Assembly (NCBI GenBank): GCA_029204225.1
Contig: CM055104.1
Coordinates: 53,152,020-53,216,019 of the forward strand
From: Diphasiastrum complanatum
Taxonomy: Eukaryota > Streptophyta > Lycopodiopsida > Lycopodiales > Lycopodiaceae
Direction of reading: 5' to 3'
Length of the DNA: 64,000 nt
The notes beneath the pieces are model-generated. The model ran no database searches, had not been told where the DNA came from, and saw nothing but the letters and a program-made list of their open reading frames with translations. The first letter of the stretch is position 1; each line of letters opens with the position of its first letter. The translations under genes and the position numbers were made by a program. This document shows, in pieces, positions 1 to 12,364 of this stretch.

Positions 1-1
1 T

Positions 2-598
2 TTTTTTGTTATACACAGATTTAGTACTCCCTACTATCCCAGAGGGAATGGCCAAGCTGAATCTTCCAATAAAATTCTCTGCACCATTATGACAAAGACA
101 GTTGAATCGAGTCGGTTTGATTGGGAACATAAACTATATGCAGCATTATGGGCATTCAGAATTGCTTACAAAAATAGTACAAATCAAACACCTTTTCAAC
201 TAGTTTATGGTCAAGATGTTGTCATGCCGATTGAATTTTTAATCCCATCCTTACGCATAGCAGCAACGAAACGATTAAATGATGATAAGTCTTTACAACT
301 CCGTCATGAAATGTTGCACAAATTATGTGAAACCCGATTGATGGCAGTTCATGCCTTAGAAGCAAAGAAAGCATGTCCCAAGGCATGGCACGATCGTCGA
401 TTACACAAAAAAGACCTGAAACCAGGAGATCTGGCATTGATGTACAAAACCAAGCTGATCAAGGAAAAGTTGAAGTTTACCGGTGAAGGCTCGTATAAAG
501 TGAAGGAAATCTTGAACTATGGTGCAATAATTCTTGAGCACTTGGATGGAAAACGATTTGATACTCCGGTGAATGGCAGCCGATTATGCAAGTTTTGA
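2..598 (+). pseudogene. Ty3/gypsy integrase, C-terminal part (cut by window edge)
   Basis: An open frame enters from the left edge and ends at a stop at 598. It begins with the end of an integrase core, the motif TPYYPRGNGQAES, whose Glu is the third catalytic acid of the DDE triad. A long helical C-terminal region follows, then a KPGDLALMYK stretch and a short SH3-like tail (GSYKVKEILNYGAIILEHLDG), as in gypsy polyproteins. The first ATG (89) is internal to this frame, so it is not a true start. The gag, protease and RT parts would lie outside the window. No internal stops are visible, so this fragment is better preserved than its neighbours. Confidence 0.9.
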
Positions 599-1246
599 CA
601 GCCTGCTCCACCAGTTCAACAAGTCTGATCTCAATATTTTTTTAAAAAAGATATTTTTTTAATTTTTTTTTCAGTACTTAATTTGTTGAGATTTGTGGAA
701 AAAGACAGTCAAAAGACAAAAGAAAAAAAAAGTACAGTAAAGCAAGAAATAAGAAAAGACTGATGAGCAAAAGTCAAAAAGTCATCAACATAGACAAAAG
801 GAAGCACATTAATTTTTTGATGGAAAACGACTTAGAAAATCACTGTTTTGGTCAGATTTGGCCTATACAGTACCAGAAACCCTCACTGAGCTCTCAGACT
901 GTACATCCACTCTAGATTTATCTAATTTAAGGTGGACGAAGGTTTCTGTCAAGAGAAAACCCAGTTTTTGAGTTAGGCGAAGTATCACTGATATGCCATT
1001 TTGGAAACCTTCGCCGAGCATCTTAACCTCATTATGAACCTTCGTCGACCTGCTAGATGATCTTAAAATGTTAAAATTAGGTTGACCATAGGTTCAGATT
1101 GTGAGAAAATGCATATACGACAGTACCTGGTCAAAGGACCCTCTTGGGTGAAGGTTCATCCTTTGCCGGACCTGGAAAACATTCGCTTGATAGGTTCAAA
1201 TCCCTAGAAACCTTTGCCGAGATTTTTATAGCTTATTTTCACAGTA
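599..1246 (+). repeat. Non-coding 3' region after gypsy pol, with GGCGAAGG-type motifs
   Basis: This stretch has no gene. A purine-rich part (about 640-800) is followed by several variants of GGCGAAGGTT and its complement AACCTTCGCC between 930 and 1220. The same motifs occur at 4830-5480. It is probably the untranslated region or LTR of the gypsy family, but no LTR ends could be fixed. Confidence 0.4.
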
Positions 1247-1860
1247 TTGTACATGCCTGCAAATTTTTGTTCCAAACTGATCAGCCAAACTAGTATTCAG
1301 TGTAATGGACCCACCAAATTCACCTATAAGTTGACTGAATTCGATTCATTCCTCACTTGTGCTAGCGAAGCTCTTGCGAATTTTTCTTGTGACCAAAGTC
1401 TTCCAAAATTCCTACATTGCTTTTTGATACACTTTTACGAGTTTTATTTTTCCTTTCTGATCATCATGTCTTCTACCGATACTTCCCAGCCTCCGCAATA
1501 TACTATCCATTGTGATGTCCCATCTGCAACGGACATCATGATTCTTCCTAGCACAAGCATGGTCACTCAGTGGATGACCCTTGCGGAGCCGCTGCTCACT
1601 ACAATGGGTATTCATGAGAGAGCTTTTTCGGGTCGCATCAATATGGATTTCATCACTCTTGCCTTCAGTACATGGAAGGAAGAGAAATCCAAATTTTATA
1701 TCACTTTTCAGGGAGCCACACATAAGGTGTGCGTCACTGAGGCCGCCCTTGCAGCTATAGGTATAGCATCTGGCCAAACAGACCATCAAGCCATATATTG
1801 ACCTCACTAATGATCTACACTGGACCAATGATGGCTACCTTCTGGAAGCCATCACTTTAA
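1247..1860 (+). pseudogene. Unrecognised ORF downstream of gypsy integrase
   Basis: A 184-codon frame runs from 1247 to 1801; the more likely start is the ATG at 1466 (protein beginning MSSTDTSQPPQ). Near the stop the protein-like sequence continues in another frame (PYIDLTNDLHWTNDGYLLEA) to about 1855, so one frameshift is likely. It lies in the same orientation as the gypsy integrase that ends at 598 and could be an extra ORF between pol and the 3' LTR of that element. The family is not recognised. It stops where the minus-strand gypsy relic begins, which suggests truncation. Confidence 0.4.
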
Positions 1861-4580
1861 AATGTTCAGGCATATCATGTTGGACTACATCTGTTTGTTC
1901 TTTTTCGAAAGGACTTGTCTTGGATCTTCGCTTAGCCTTCTTAGCAGGAATTGATCGTGGAGGTAATGACTTTCAAGATGATAAATCTTTCTTCACAGGT
2001 GAAGACTTCCTAGACGATGATGTTTTACTAGAAATCTGACTTGAAGTATCATCCTCGACTTTTCTTTTGCCTTTATCCAATAAGGGTGGCACTTCCTCTG
2101 AATCAGTCTTTCGAGGGGAATTTTCCCATTTCAGGACCGTATTATAATGTTGCTTAGCTTGTTTCTTCGTCATTGATCCTGTGATCCTGTCTTCCTTTAA
2201 TATAACTGCTTTGGGTGGTTTTACTGTGAGTTCATTAGGAACATTATGCACTCCAAATTTGGTCGGATCCATATGATTTATAATATGCTCATCCATAAGT
2301 TCTGCATTGCCATCATAAGTCAAGGCATGACTCACATGAATGAGTTCATCCTCAATCAGATTTGGTATAGGTTTTGTTGATATCCAGGCTACATTCAGCA
2401 CATTCAGTGGAAACGTGATTGGTGTATCCAAAGTTCGATCTGATAAGAAAATCTCGTTCAAATCTGATTGATTATCTTGTTGACACATATATCTCGATGT
2501 ACAGTCAATCATTGCAAGAGCTTTATTCCAATTGACAGTATCCGTTGAGAATCGTAATGAACTTCCAAATTTTTCTCTAGCCGATCACAAGTATGATCTT
2601 TTGTTGATGAATTGTCATCCTCTTTTTGAACCACTGGTTTGATAGTCCAAGTTGTAGGATCAATTTTAACTACACGTTCACGATTTTCAAAAGTGATTTT
2701 TTCGGTACCCCGGTTATGAATTACTTGCGCAACTCGTAATCATGGATGTCCTAATAAAATTCGATAGACATTTGGCGCTTCTGGTAAGTCCATCACTACG
2801 AAAGTAATGATGAAGTGTACTCCCGCAATTCTGACAGGTATATCTTCCACCATTCCTCGTGGACGAACTTCAAGATGATGTAACTGATCATTCATATCCG
2901 TACGTAAATTTCTTGGTGGCTGCAATGGTAAAGAATGAACTTCAGTTGTTGCTTTAGAAGCCTCAAGCTCCTCTTCTTCTTGCAAATGTTTGATCCACTG
3001 TCTCATATCCTGATATCTTCGTTTTTCTGTGTTAAGATTTGGATAGACGTCCGATGCTATTGGTATATCATTCAATGGTATAGAATCAGCAGGTACTGGA
3101 TCCATAACTGGTTCTTTCTGCTTCTGTGCTCTGGTGACCACCATCAAGGGTGTGCTTGGTTTATTCTGAGCTACTGGTCTTTGCTTGATTGTTATCAAAT
3201 TTACAGGTGCTGTAGCTGGTGGTGGATTTGGTCTTGCTGAACAGCCTTTATAGCAATGCCCGTAACCACAGTCACGACAGAATGGTACAAATTTCTCTTT
3301 ATTTGGGCATTCTGCAACTCCATGATTTTCTCTACATGCAAAGCATCCGAGTGGTGCTCTGGTCCAATTTCTGGAGGCTTGTTGTTGAGCAGCAGCATAA
3401 ATGGCATATTGTTCTGAAGATCCACCTGAAGATCCACTTGCTTGATCATTTTCATAGTTCCATTGCTCAGCATTTCCGTAAGGTTCTGGTTCCATCAAAT
3501 TGGCTGGAGGAACGGAGTGCTTTGGTGGGATAGGTAAAGCTAAACATTCCAGGTATCCAAGAGTAGATTGTCGCAGTCTTACTGCTGGATTACCTCCATA
3601 CTGTGGTTCTCGATATCCCATATGGGCATACCTTTGTTGAATTATCTGAGGGTTGAAGTTGCAAAAATCAGTCTCATGATCCGGTGAATTACACAAATGG
3701 CAAACACTGATTTCCATTCGGTTTTTCAATTGAGGACACTCGTTCACTGTGTGATTTCCTGTACAAATAGAATCCCAAACATTTTCCCTGGTAGGAACTT
3801 TGCAAGCTTTTCAGGTTCCTTGTTTGCTTCCCCGTGAAAATTTTCCAATGCTTTGATCTTCTCATCAGATTGCAACTGCAACTTTTCCATCTGTTTCTGC
3901 TGGTTCTTCCCAAGTTTCTCAAACTCATTGAGCATCATTTCTGTAGTAGCATTGGCATTGGTTGATGCAATAGTGGGTGATGTCGTAGTAGTCTGCCCTG
4001 CTGTATAAGGCAACATACTGATATTTGACTCCTCATCTGAATCTTCATCCTCCTCCCGAATTGCATCGTCCATAGCATTTTGCAAGAGTGCATACTCATT
4101 ATGGCATTTCAACTCACGTCTGATCCGTTTAGGTAGATCTGAAAAATACCACATAATCATGGCATTTTTGTTAATAAGCTCAGGTTTGCATTCAGATCTA
4201 AGACATTTCATCCGTTCAATGTAATCTCAAACCATTTCTCGCTTTCCCATTTTAATTTTACTTAAAAGTAGGAAAGGATCTTCCATAAACTTTCGTGGTT
4301 TGAACCGTGTGATCAGGGCTCGCTTAACAACCTCCCAATCTGTACGTTCAGTTTCATTTTGATTATAGTACCAATCTTGTGCTGCGCCTGTTAAGGCCAT
4401 AGGAAACAACTTAAGTTTATCTTGAGGATAAATCTCACCATAGACTTCACATGATTCAGCATAGATCTGAAGAAATATAACTGGATCTGTTAATCCATTA
4501 TATTTGGGTAGATCCAATCGCGGTGCTCTTCTAACAATAATTGGATTGACTTCCTAAGGAGCACCTCCAGGGGCAGCCAT
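1860..4580 (-). pseudogene. Ty3/gypsy gag and protease relic
   Basis: Reading right to left, gag starts near 4580 (MAAPGGAP, then an in-frame TAG). It continues with a retrotransposon-gag capsid domain (FLQIYAESCEVYG, then AAQDWYYNQ, then RFKPRKF) to 4227. Further gag pieces follow at 4211-3744 and 3747-2740 in shifted frames. The last piece carries a CCHC knuckle (CHLCNSPDHETDFC), a second shortened one (CFACRENHGVAEC), and the C-terminal half of a retropepsin-like domain (VYRILLGHPWL). A low-complexity Lys/Ser-rich tail reaches 1973. RT, RNase H and integrase are absent. Stops and frameshifts make it a pseudogene. Confidence 0.85.
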
Positions 4581-5700
4581 CTTCACAAATTTAGATCAAA
4601 TAGATAATGAGATTGGATCCAGATTTTTCAAAAAACTTTCTTAGATTAGATCTACTAGATCTATTCCACTTTTCAAGAATCTGACTCTATATGATGAAAA
4701 ACTTTTCGAAATTCGATCAATCGATACTTCTCAAAAATGATAAATCTCTCATAATCCAAATCAGAACATATCAGATTTGATCCAAATTTTGACAGAGACT
4801 TGATTTGAAAAATCAGGAACTAAAAATAGGACTGGTGAAGGTTCACTAGGCGAAGGTTGTCTCGGGAAAGGTTCATCAATGCTATTTTGGAAAAAAAAAC
4901 TCTTTGAACACTTTGCTGGCAATTTCTAGTAAAATAACCTTCGCCGACCTCTCAGGTGCAGGATTTGACACAGATACAACTATGAAAAATTGGGCGAAGG
5001 TTTCTGACACAAGAAATTATAGTTTTTGTAGTCTGACGAGGTTAAAATTCAAGAATTTCTATGATCTGATCAAGAAGAATCTTCACCGAACTCAAAAATA
5101 GTATCTTATTATAAATAGAATGTTCTGGAATCTCGGTGAAGGTTCTGGCAAAGGTTCAAGAGTGATACTGGTATTTTTGCAAAAAAGTGACTTTTTGGCA
5201 AAAATATTACAATATGACAACTGATCCTCTGAAAACCTTTTTATTTTTGGTATTATTCTTTGCCGACCTGGCAGTAGATAGATCTGAATCACACCTAAGC
5301 ACTGGGAATCGGGCGAAGGTTCTTTTTTGTATTTTTAGGGTTTTGATGATTTTTCGGTGTTTTTTGACGATTTTTCTGATGTTTTGAAAATCTGTTGGGA
5401 CTTAATCTGCGCCCTTCAGATTGAAGGTTCTGTAAACAAAACCAAAGGTGTCTGCAACTCGGCGAAGGTTTCTAAAAGAGGGTAAAAAGTTATCAACTCT
5501 GATGATGCTTTTTGTCTCTTTTTTGACCGATCTGACAGATTTGACCAATTTTTGTTATTTACTCTGATATCTCAGATTCAAATGGATCTTAAGATTGGTG
5601 ATCTGAATAGCTTTTTTTGTTATTAATTAGATTAGATTTCAAACAAGCCAATCCACTCAAATCAAGCAAAATCAATCTCGAACTAACCCTAAAATGCAGA
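4581..5700. repeat. Gypsy leader/LTR-like region with 300-bp degenerate tandem units
   Basis: No gene is seen. Two units of roughly 290-320 bp can be aligned (about 4833-5131 and 5132-5450). Each has, in order, a GGYGAAGG motif with an AAAGGTTC copy, a YCTTYGCCGACCT motif and a GGGCGAAGGT motif (4992 and 5311). A further GGCGAAGG copy lies near 5461. This is upstream of the minus-strand gag, where a leader or 5' LTR is expected. Confidence 0.45.
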
Positions 5701-5784
5701 TCTAACACTATTCATGCCACGACAAGATGCCTAATGCAAGCTAACCATCCAACAATCATGCTGTAAACTGAAAAATTGGCGTAG

Positions 5785-6420
5785 CTCCCCGACAACTTTC
5801 TTTCCTTGCCTAACCTGAATCCAAAATCTAGTCAATCTAGCATCAAAGAGACGAAGTTAGTTGTCACGCGTAGGTTCGTTCCCATGAGAGCGATAGTTTA
5901 GTTCAGATTTCAACATGAATGGAGGATTCACATCTATCTCTACATCCATTAACCCTACTCTTTAACACTACACATCCACAACAGAGATAGCTTACTCTTT
6001 CTCTCTCTCCCTTCCTCTCTCATAAAAAGTATAATAACATACAACACCAGTAACACTCAGATCCAACAATTAGCAAAATTCAAATAAGCATGAGAGATGG
6101 AGAAAAAGTGATAGTGATCAAGGACATTCATCAATCCATTTATGAAGAGAACCGATCTGCTTTATTGAAATGAGGAAATAAACATGAGGAGCAACTCGAG
6201 TTGGTCCCTTCTTATAGCAGTAAGGAGGACCCTGGCCTCTGAATCCTATCAGTCCAGTCTTGCCTCTCTTTTTATTTAAATTTAAAAAAGTGTGAGAACC
6301 ATCAAAATTGCAGGGAAACCCAACTTTATTCACTAACTTGACGTTTAGGCTCTGCGACATTAAAAGTCCCGCAAAAAGGCCTAGATTCTTTTTATTAACT
6401 TTTAACTAATCAATCAAATA
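5785..6420 (-). repeat. Probable LTR fragment, partly shared with 60745-60920
   Basis: About 5790-5985 matches 60745-60920 in inverted orientation; a block around TCGTTCCCATGAGAGCGAT is nearly identical. On the minus strand the block follows a TATAAG-like motif near 6210, as expected of an LTR promoter. Exact ends are not resolved. Confidence 0.45.
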
Positions 6421-6459
6421 ATTGTGTGATCATTGAGTTGGACTTACACATGCAGGGTG

Positions 6460-6895
6460 CCAAATCCCTCTCACTTATTAACTAGGGTTAGGGTTGCCTT
6501 GAGATCCACAAACCCTCCAACACCTACAAATTTGTATGGCGAACCTTACGGATTCAAGCCATGTATAATCTATGGCCAGATGAGATATTGCACGAACGTG
6601 TACATGCAATGGAAAATTTAGGAAAACATTGTGCCTATGCTTACTGGCAGAACTGGATAGTTAAACAACAACAAGCCCGATGGTTTGATAAGCATGTACA
6701 TGAATGAGAGCTGCAAAAGTGAGACCTAGTATTGTATTACCCGTGTAGGATCACGAACACTTTAGAATCTAAAGATCAACATTGGGAGGGGCCGTATCGA
6801 ATTATGGACATGTTTAGTAGCAACGTAATAATTCCATGGCATCACCCACCTGAGATACCCTTTGTAGTTAGCAATAGTCAGGTAAAGCCCGCATG
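6460..6895 (+). pseudogene. Ty3/gypsy integrase C-terminus relic
   Basis: From about 6540 the plus strand reads as a gypsy integrase tail: a stretch containing LHERVHAMENLGKH, then QQQARWFDKHVHE, then two in-frame TGA stops, then a GPY-type module (HWEGPYRIMDMF). The two stops, close together, mark it as dead. It is a different gypsy lineage from the element at 1-598, because the tail sequences do not match. Nothing upstream of the tail is present. Confidence 0.8.
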
Positions 6896-6949
6896 AGAGG
6901 ACAATAGATGTTCATCGTGGAGCTATATATTCCTTATTTGACATTGCCA

Positions 6950-8169
6950 CATCATGTTTAATCAAGAATGTATGGACAAATCGTGATTGAGGGGGACAAG
7001 ACAACAAACCCCAGTACATTAACATAATGGGGTTTTGGCGAATTTGCTTCTTTTCTCTTTTGGTATGTGCATATATGGTGCACATTCGAACACTCATACG
7101 TCTAACAAATCAGGCTTTTCACCCATCCATATTTTGTATGGTGTCTTGTTTTTCAGTGTCGTTGTTGTCGATCTGTTCTGCAAGTGTACATCAACTACAA
7201 TTGCCTCAACCCAAAACTGACTCGGCAACTACGCCATCATGCATCGACAAGTGTTCTGTTTCTTCTTTCTACTACACCATTATACTGTGGTGTATAGTCT
7301 TGTGTGAACTGATACTCAATTCCTCTATCCTGGCATAGCATGAAAACTCCTTGCTTGAATACTCGCCTCCATTGTCGGACCTTATCGTCTGCAACTTCTT
7401 GGAGGTGTGTCTTTTTGCAAATGCCATGAACTTTTTGAAAGCATCAAACACTTCAGACTTTTTCTTCAAGCAGTATATTGTTGTCATCATGTTGTAATCA
7501 TCAATGAAAGTGAGAAAATATTGTGATCTAGAGAGAGAGTCAACTTTCATCGGCCCACAGACATTTGAGTGAACAAGCTCAATAATGTCCTTGTCTCTTA
7601 TTTCTTCATGCACAAATCGGGCGGTGTTCATGTCGTAGAGACTCCTCATATTCAGACGATACATTCTTCTATGCCAGATTTCATGAAGTACATCAGTTGC
7701 TGCATGCTGGGACTTGGTGCTCCTATCCAGATGTAGAAAGTTGAGTGAAGATCGTTCTGATCTTGTCAACATGCTGATCTAGCTCGTTGCCATCCCATCA
7801 CAATCTTTGTAGTTGATTGTGGAGGTGCATAATCGATGCGGATGTCCTCACTTCGTACTTCTGCTTTAGTTTCTCCCACGCTTCATGGCTGTTTTCGCAA
7901 TCTTTAATCTACATGAGGATTTTTTCATTTATGGAGGACACGATGATCGCCATTGCACGTTCATCCTTCCGTATCCATTCTGATCTCCTTCGGTCTTCCT
8001 CTAGAGATTGTTGTTCTATGAGATCAGTCACTGACCATATCCCTTCATCTTTTAGTAGTGTTTTGATCTTGAACTTCCATGCGCGATAATTTGCGCCATC
8101 AAGATTTATTGTAATCCTAGTCTGAATTGTAGTAGCCATATTGTATCTAATGAATCCGCTCTAATATCA
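6950..8169 (-). pseudogene. Ty1/copia relic A: gag fused to integrase
   Basis: Gag starts at 8139 (MATTIQTRITINLDG, then YRAWKFKIKTLLKD) and continues with one frameshift to about 7740 (DGNELDQHVDKIRT). It then jumps into the pre-integrase and integrase region at 7735-7272; the nucleocapsid and protease are missing. The zinc-binding segment is degenerate (WHRRMYRLN) and the first catalytic Asp reads Asn (ELVHSNVCGPM). The second Asp is kept (IRSDNGGEY). Frameshifted integrase continues to about 6950 (LKNKTPYKIWMGEKP). A primer-binding site complementary to initiator tRNA-Met lies at 8158-8169. Confidence 0.85.
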
Positions 8170-8515
8170 TGTCCGAGAAACAGATTTTGTGATGCTCAGC
8201 TGTGCTTTGATGCTCAGCGGTGTGCATCTATTTTGTGCGAAAGAGTGCTACACTATGCATTCAATTGCAGGACCTAGATACGCGGCTATCGATCACAAAC
8301 ATTGCAGCAATCAATCAATCAAACAGATGTAGCGCAAGAATCACAATTGGAAGAACATAATGTATTTTGTATCTTTGTTTTTCATTTAGAGTGAGTCAAT
8401 AGTGTCTTGCACGTTGGCAGCCTGACGCTCCTCTTACATTTATGTATATGCTTTTTGCATATCTCTATCACTTCTACATACTTTGAATTCTAACCTATAC
8501 TTATGTCCCACCAGG
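8170..8515 (-). repeat. Approximate 5' LTR of copia relic A
   Basis: The LTR begins with TG on the plus strand at 8170, directly beside the primer-binding site, and may end near 8515 at CCCACCA. The outer end is a guess. No partner LTR was found. Confidence 0.4.
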
Positions 8516-8599
8516 TGAGATTAGAAAATAGATTAACTGATCATTACAAGAGAGGTTTATGCTACATCATTGGCTAACTATGTTTCTCTCACACCATTA

Positions 8600-9790
8600 C
8601 TTTTACGGCTGAGCGTGACTGAAGTTTTACGCCCGATGAGCTATGGTACCGATAGTTTGACTTGTCCGACTATTCATTCTGCTCAACGTCCTACTTCAGC
8701 TTTTGGCTGGGGGTCCGACAAAAATGGAAAAACCATTTTCGAATACAATCCTGATTGTTCCTTTTCCTTTCACGCGGATGGTGCTAGAGTCTCTGAGGTA
8801 GATGAATTTGTCTTTGATACAAGTTATATATTCTATAAATCATTATCTTCGAGGAGCCATGTGTTGGGTAGCACCATTGTCGAGATACAAGCTATCGTAG
8901 TCTGCATTACTACTATTGTAAGCCATTAACAGTTTTGATGGTTTGTCATCATCAGGGGTTTGCTCCTTAAATTACACTACATTGGTAGAGTTCGACTATT
9001 AGAGTTGCTGCTTTTTTGCCTCGTTGTAGATTCGGATTTGACTCCTTGATGTCATGGTTCACTCTCTTACAGTATCTGCAAAAGAGTTTCCTTCTCGATC
9101 CACTGCTCTTTGATTGAGTTTCAGGCTTATGCTGATGTTGCTTCTGTCCTTGAAGTTGTCTTTCTTCTTGGTGTATAGGGCCAGGGACTGGTATAGATCA
9201 CTAGTCTTTCTCGTATTTCTTCTTGAAGAAGATGACCGATGACCTTTTGAAGAGTCGGGTCAGGTTGAGTGGAGACCATTACAACAAAGTACTCATAAGA
9301 CTTTGGTAAAGAAGAAAGCATTGTCATTATAGCATCATTATCTTGAATAGCGCATCCTACAATTGACAATTGATCTAGTATAGATTTAAAGCTATTGATG
9401 TGGGTAGTGATGGTTTTTGAATCAGACATTCTAAGAGTAAAGAACTTCTTCTGAAGATGTATCCTTGTGGTCACATCTTGAGTCTCATAGAGATTTGATA
9501 ATAAATCTAATGCTTCCTTAGAAGATTTGCAAGTGGTAACGTGGGATATTTGGGAATCGGCTAGATTCAGTGTGATTGATGCTAAGGCCTTCTGATCCTT
9601 GATCTTCCATGCCTTAGCTAATTCATAATCATCGTCAGCTAGACTCGTCTACAATATCCCAAAGATTTCTATCTATAAGCATCATTCTGAATTTTAATGT
9701 TTAGATATAAAAGTTAGATCCGTTGAATCTATCAATAATTCTAATTTCGTTGGATGATGAAGAAGATGAAGTGTTACCAGTGAGAGACAT
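8600..9790 (-). pseudogene. Ty1/copia relic B: gag and start of protease
   Basis: Gag starts near 9790 (MSLTGNTSSSSSS) and runs with stops through a capsid region (9474-9127: TRIHLQKKFFTLRMSD, then MTMLSSLPKSYEYF). Protease follows at about 8925-8680, where the active-site motif reads DNGATQHM instead of DSGATQHM. The relic stops inside the protease, close to the LTR of relic A. It is clearly related to the plus-strand relic at 22054-23244, sharing the YDS-YLD-GATQHM region and the HLLQEE end of gag. Confidence 0.85.
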
Positions 9791-9835
9791 ACTAATAGTA
9801 ATTGAAACATAATAATCTCTCAGCTCAATTAATTG

Positions 9836-9848
9836 CGCTCTGATACCA
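9836..9848 (-). other. Primer-binding site of copia relic B (initiator tRNA-Met)
   Basis: The minus strand reads TGGTATCAGAGCG two bases inside the LTR end. This is the usual copia primer-binding sequence, complementary to the 3' end of initiator tRNA-Met. Confidence 0.75.
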
Positions 9849-9850
9849 CC

Positions 9851-11198
9851 TGATGGGAACGAAGTATGGGGGAGAGAGGAATGGAATGCGGAACAACTCT
9901 CTTGATCAGTGGGCTACTATTGACTGCCAGCAAGAATGATCTCAATCAAGGAAGAGATTGTAAATGCCAAACACAATCACAGCTCGTGCGTTCATGACCT
10001 CTAAAATAATTGCGTGCTCAGATAAATTGTGAGCACAACCACCAAAGAGGATTGATAGTGTACAAAATTACTATTAATCAGTTTGAATGTGAAGTTCAAT
10101 ACAGAATTCAAAGTGATAGTGTGAAAATACAGTGTTTGTTCCTCAGGCATCAAAGACAGTCGTCGTATGATCAAATTTTGAGGAGTCGAAGACGTCCATG
10201 ATTTTATCAAACTGACTGAACAAGCTAAGACAAGTAATTGGAAGAGTGCAATCAATCACCACACACATACATCCATGTTGGACACAGATGGTGAAAGGTG
10301 TTGCTTCTATATTACACTGAATGCTTGTCATAAGAGCATTTGCTCAGTATGGAGCAAGAGCAACATAAATGGTTACAGCCTGAAAAGCAGCGTAACTTAG
10401 ATGCTGAATCTTCAGCTTTGTTGCACCTTATGATGAATGCAAGATGGAGATGTATTTATACACAACATCCAGGAATTTTTTAACTAATCTATAATTATAA
10501 GACTAGTTTAACTATGTGCTTGGTCATGAATGTACTTTATAGATATTTGATATACAACGACATCTGTACAATGTGTATATCAATCAGATGACTCAAAGGC
10601 ATTGAAGTAGTCGCATACTTCGGTCGCATATTTCAACGACCCGACAACCTTCGGCCGCATATTTTGCATACTTCAGAAGTAGTTGGATCTGTTGTTCGTC
10701 GAAGTAAATAGATTTGTTGGACACTTCGCATGTTAATGGTCAAAGTCATCGAAGATGGCCAGGTCTTCGATGTTCTTCTACTTTGTTCGAATGTAGATAA
10801 GAACAAGATTGGATACACTTTAGTCCAAAGATGAAGGTTAGCCGGAAGGTCGATGTCGTCATCCTTCATATCGTTCAGTTGTTTTCGATTCTATGTAGAA
10901 AGTTCTAGGTGTCAAACTGCTGTGCATAAACCTGTGTATATTACTAGGCATTAGTTTGCACATAGAATGAGAGCAGTTTTGCAGGCACTACAGTATATGT
11001 TAAGAAACACGACTAAATATGCAGAATAACAAAATAGAAAACTATAATTCTTGTAGGTATCAGATGAGCAAACATAAAACCTACAGAGGTTGCATCTAAT
11101 CCTAGATCAATGATTAATTCAAGGATCAAAAAATGTGCAAAAAGAATTATGAATAAATTGTATCACCAAGGAAGAAATTGTGAGCTTACTTTCCAACA
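9851..11198 (-). repeat. LTR of copia relic B
   Basis: On the plus strand it starts TGATGGG (9851) and ends TTTCCAACA (11198), so the minus strand reads TGTTGGAA to CCCATCA. It is homologous in inverted orientation to 20508-21985: shared blocks lie near both ends and in the middle (for example GACGTCTTCGACTCCTCAA on the minus strand). Small ORFs inside are not supported as genes. Confidence 0.75.
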
Positions 11199-12316
11199 TA
11201 TGTAACTCTAAGTCTTTATTGTTCTGTCGTACACAGTAGATGAATCGAGTTGATCATGTTATTTGATCATTTGTTCAGTTCTTATTGCCATACAAGATTC
11301 AATCGCTAATGAACTAAACACTACTCGCTGTCTAAGAATGAACATTAACGCTCTATCACTAGTGTAATTTCTTACAATTTTATGTTATGTTAAGAAAAAT
11401 CAGATGGATAAATTTAGTATGATAAGAATCTAGTTCAATTTGTCGATTATATCGAATGTGATAAAGTTTTGAGTCTTTAACTCAATAACAAGTTGAAGTA
11501 TCTATTTGGAAGTGAGATCCGATTTTATGGTCGAACTCCATCTAGAATGTCGATGCTATCGTTCACTGATGACTCCGATTGACAATTTGAGCAGTGCTTT
11601 GACAGTTCATAGATCTAAATGTGGGAACTTATTGTTTTGAATTAGTAGAACAAACCTTTGTCAACATTCCGACCGATTAACCTTGATAGGAAAATATTCG
11701 GTTGTCGATGGATTCAAATTGTTAGACTTTTATCGTGTCTATGGAGTCTGATAATCTCCGTAAGAGCTCTATTGAGACTCTTTGTGATGTTAATGTTTGA
11801 TATTTTTGCCCAACATTAAGATAGTATTGGCTGCCTATTGATCAAATATCTGTCAATAACCAAAATTTTAATATTCAAAACCATACAAAGTGCTATAATC
11901 TCCAATATTCATCTATTTACCATCTCTGTGGGAACGATTATCTTTTATACTACATTAAATTTATGTAATTAAGGAAAACTCAACTAGAACGTAAGAGTTC
12001 ATCTTTTGGCCCCATTGTCAGGGATGGTAAATATAAACTAGAGACTGAAGAAATATCTGGAATGTTAACAAAGATGAATGTCATGTGTAGAAAGCAGTAC
12101 TAGAGCTAAACGGTTGGAAGGTTATTAGAAAATTCGTGAGGATTTTTTCAAAAATCTTAGGAAGCAATTCAGAGTGGCAAGTCATCTTTTAATACTTATC
12201 AGGAAGTTGAAACATTTTTTGATGTTGAGAGTCTTAAGAGATTTTTTGATACAGCTATTCCAAATATTTCTGACCCAGATTCAGATAGTTCATAAAGTTG
12301 TTTTTTTGGGTCTTGA
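11199..12316. other. No recognisable gene
   Basis: AT-rich sequence. A short open stretch at about 12170-12295 ends with acidic residues (IPNISDPDSDSS) but has no recognised family or boundaries. Confidence 0.5.
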
Positions 12317-12364
12317 TTGTACTTGAAGAAACATCAAGTTTCTATCCACAAAGCACTACTAGCT

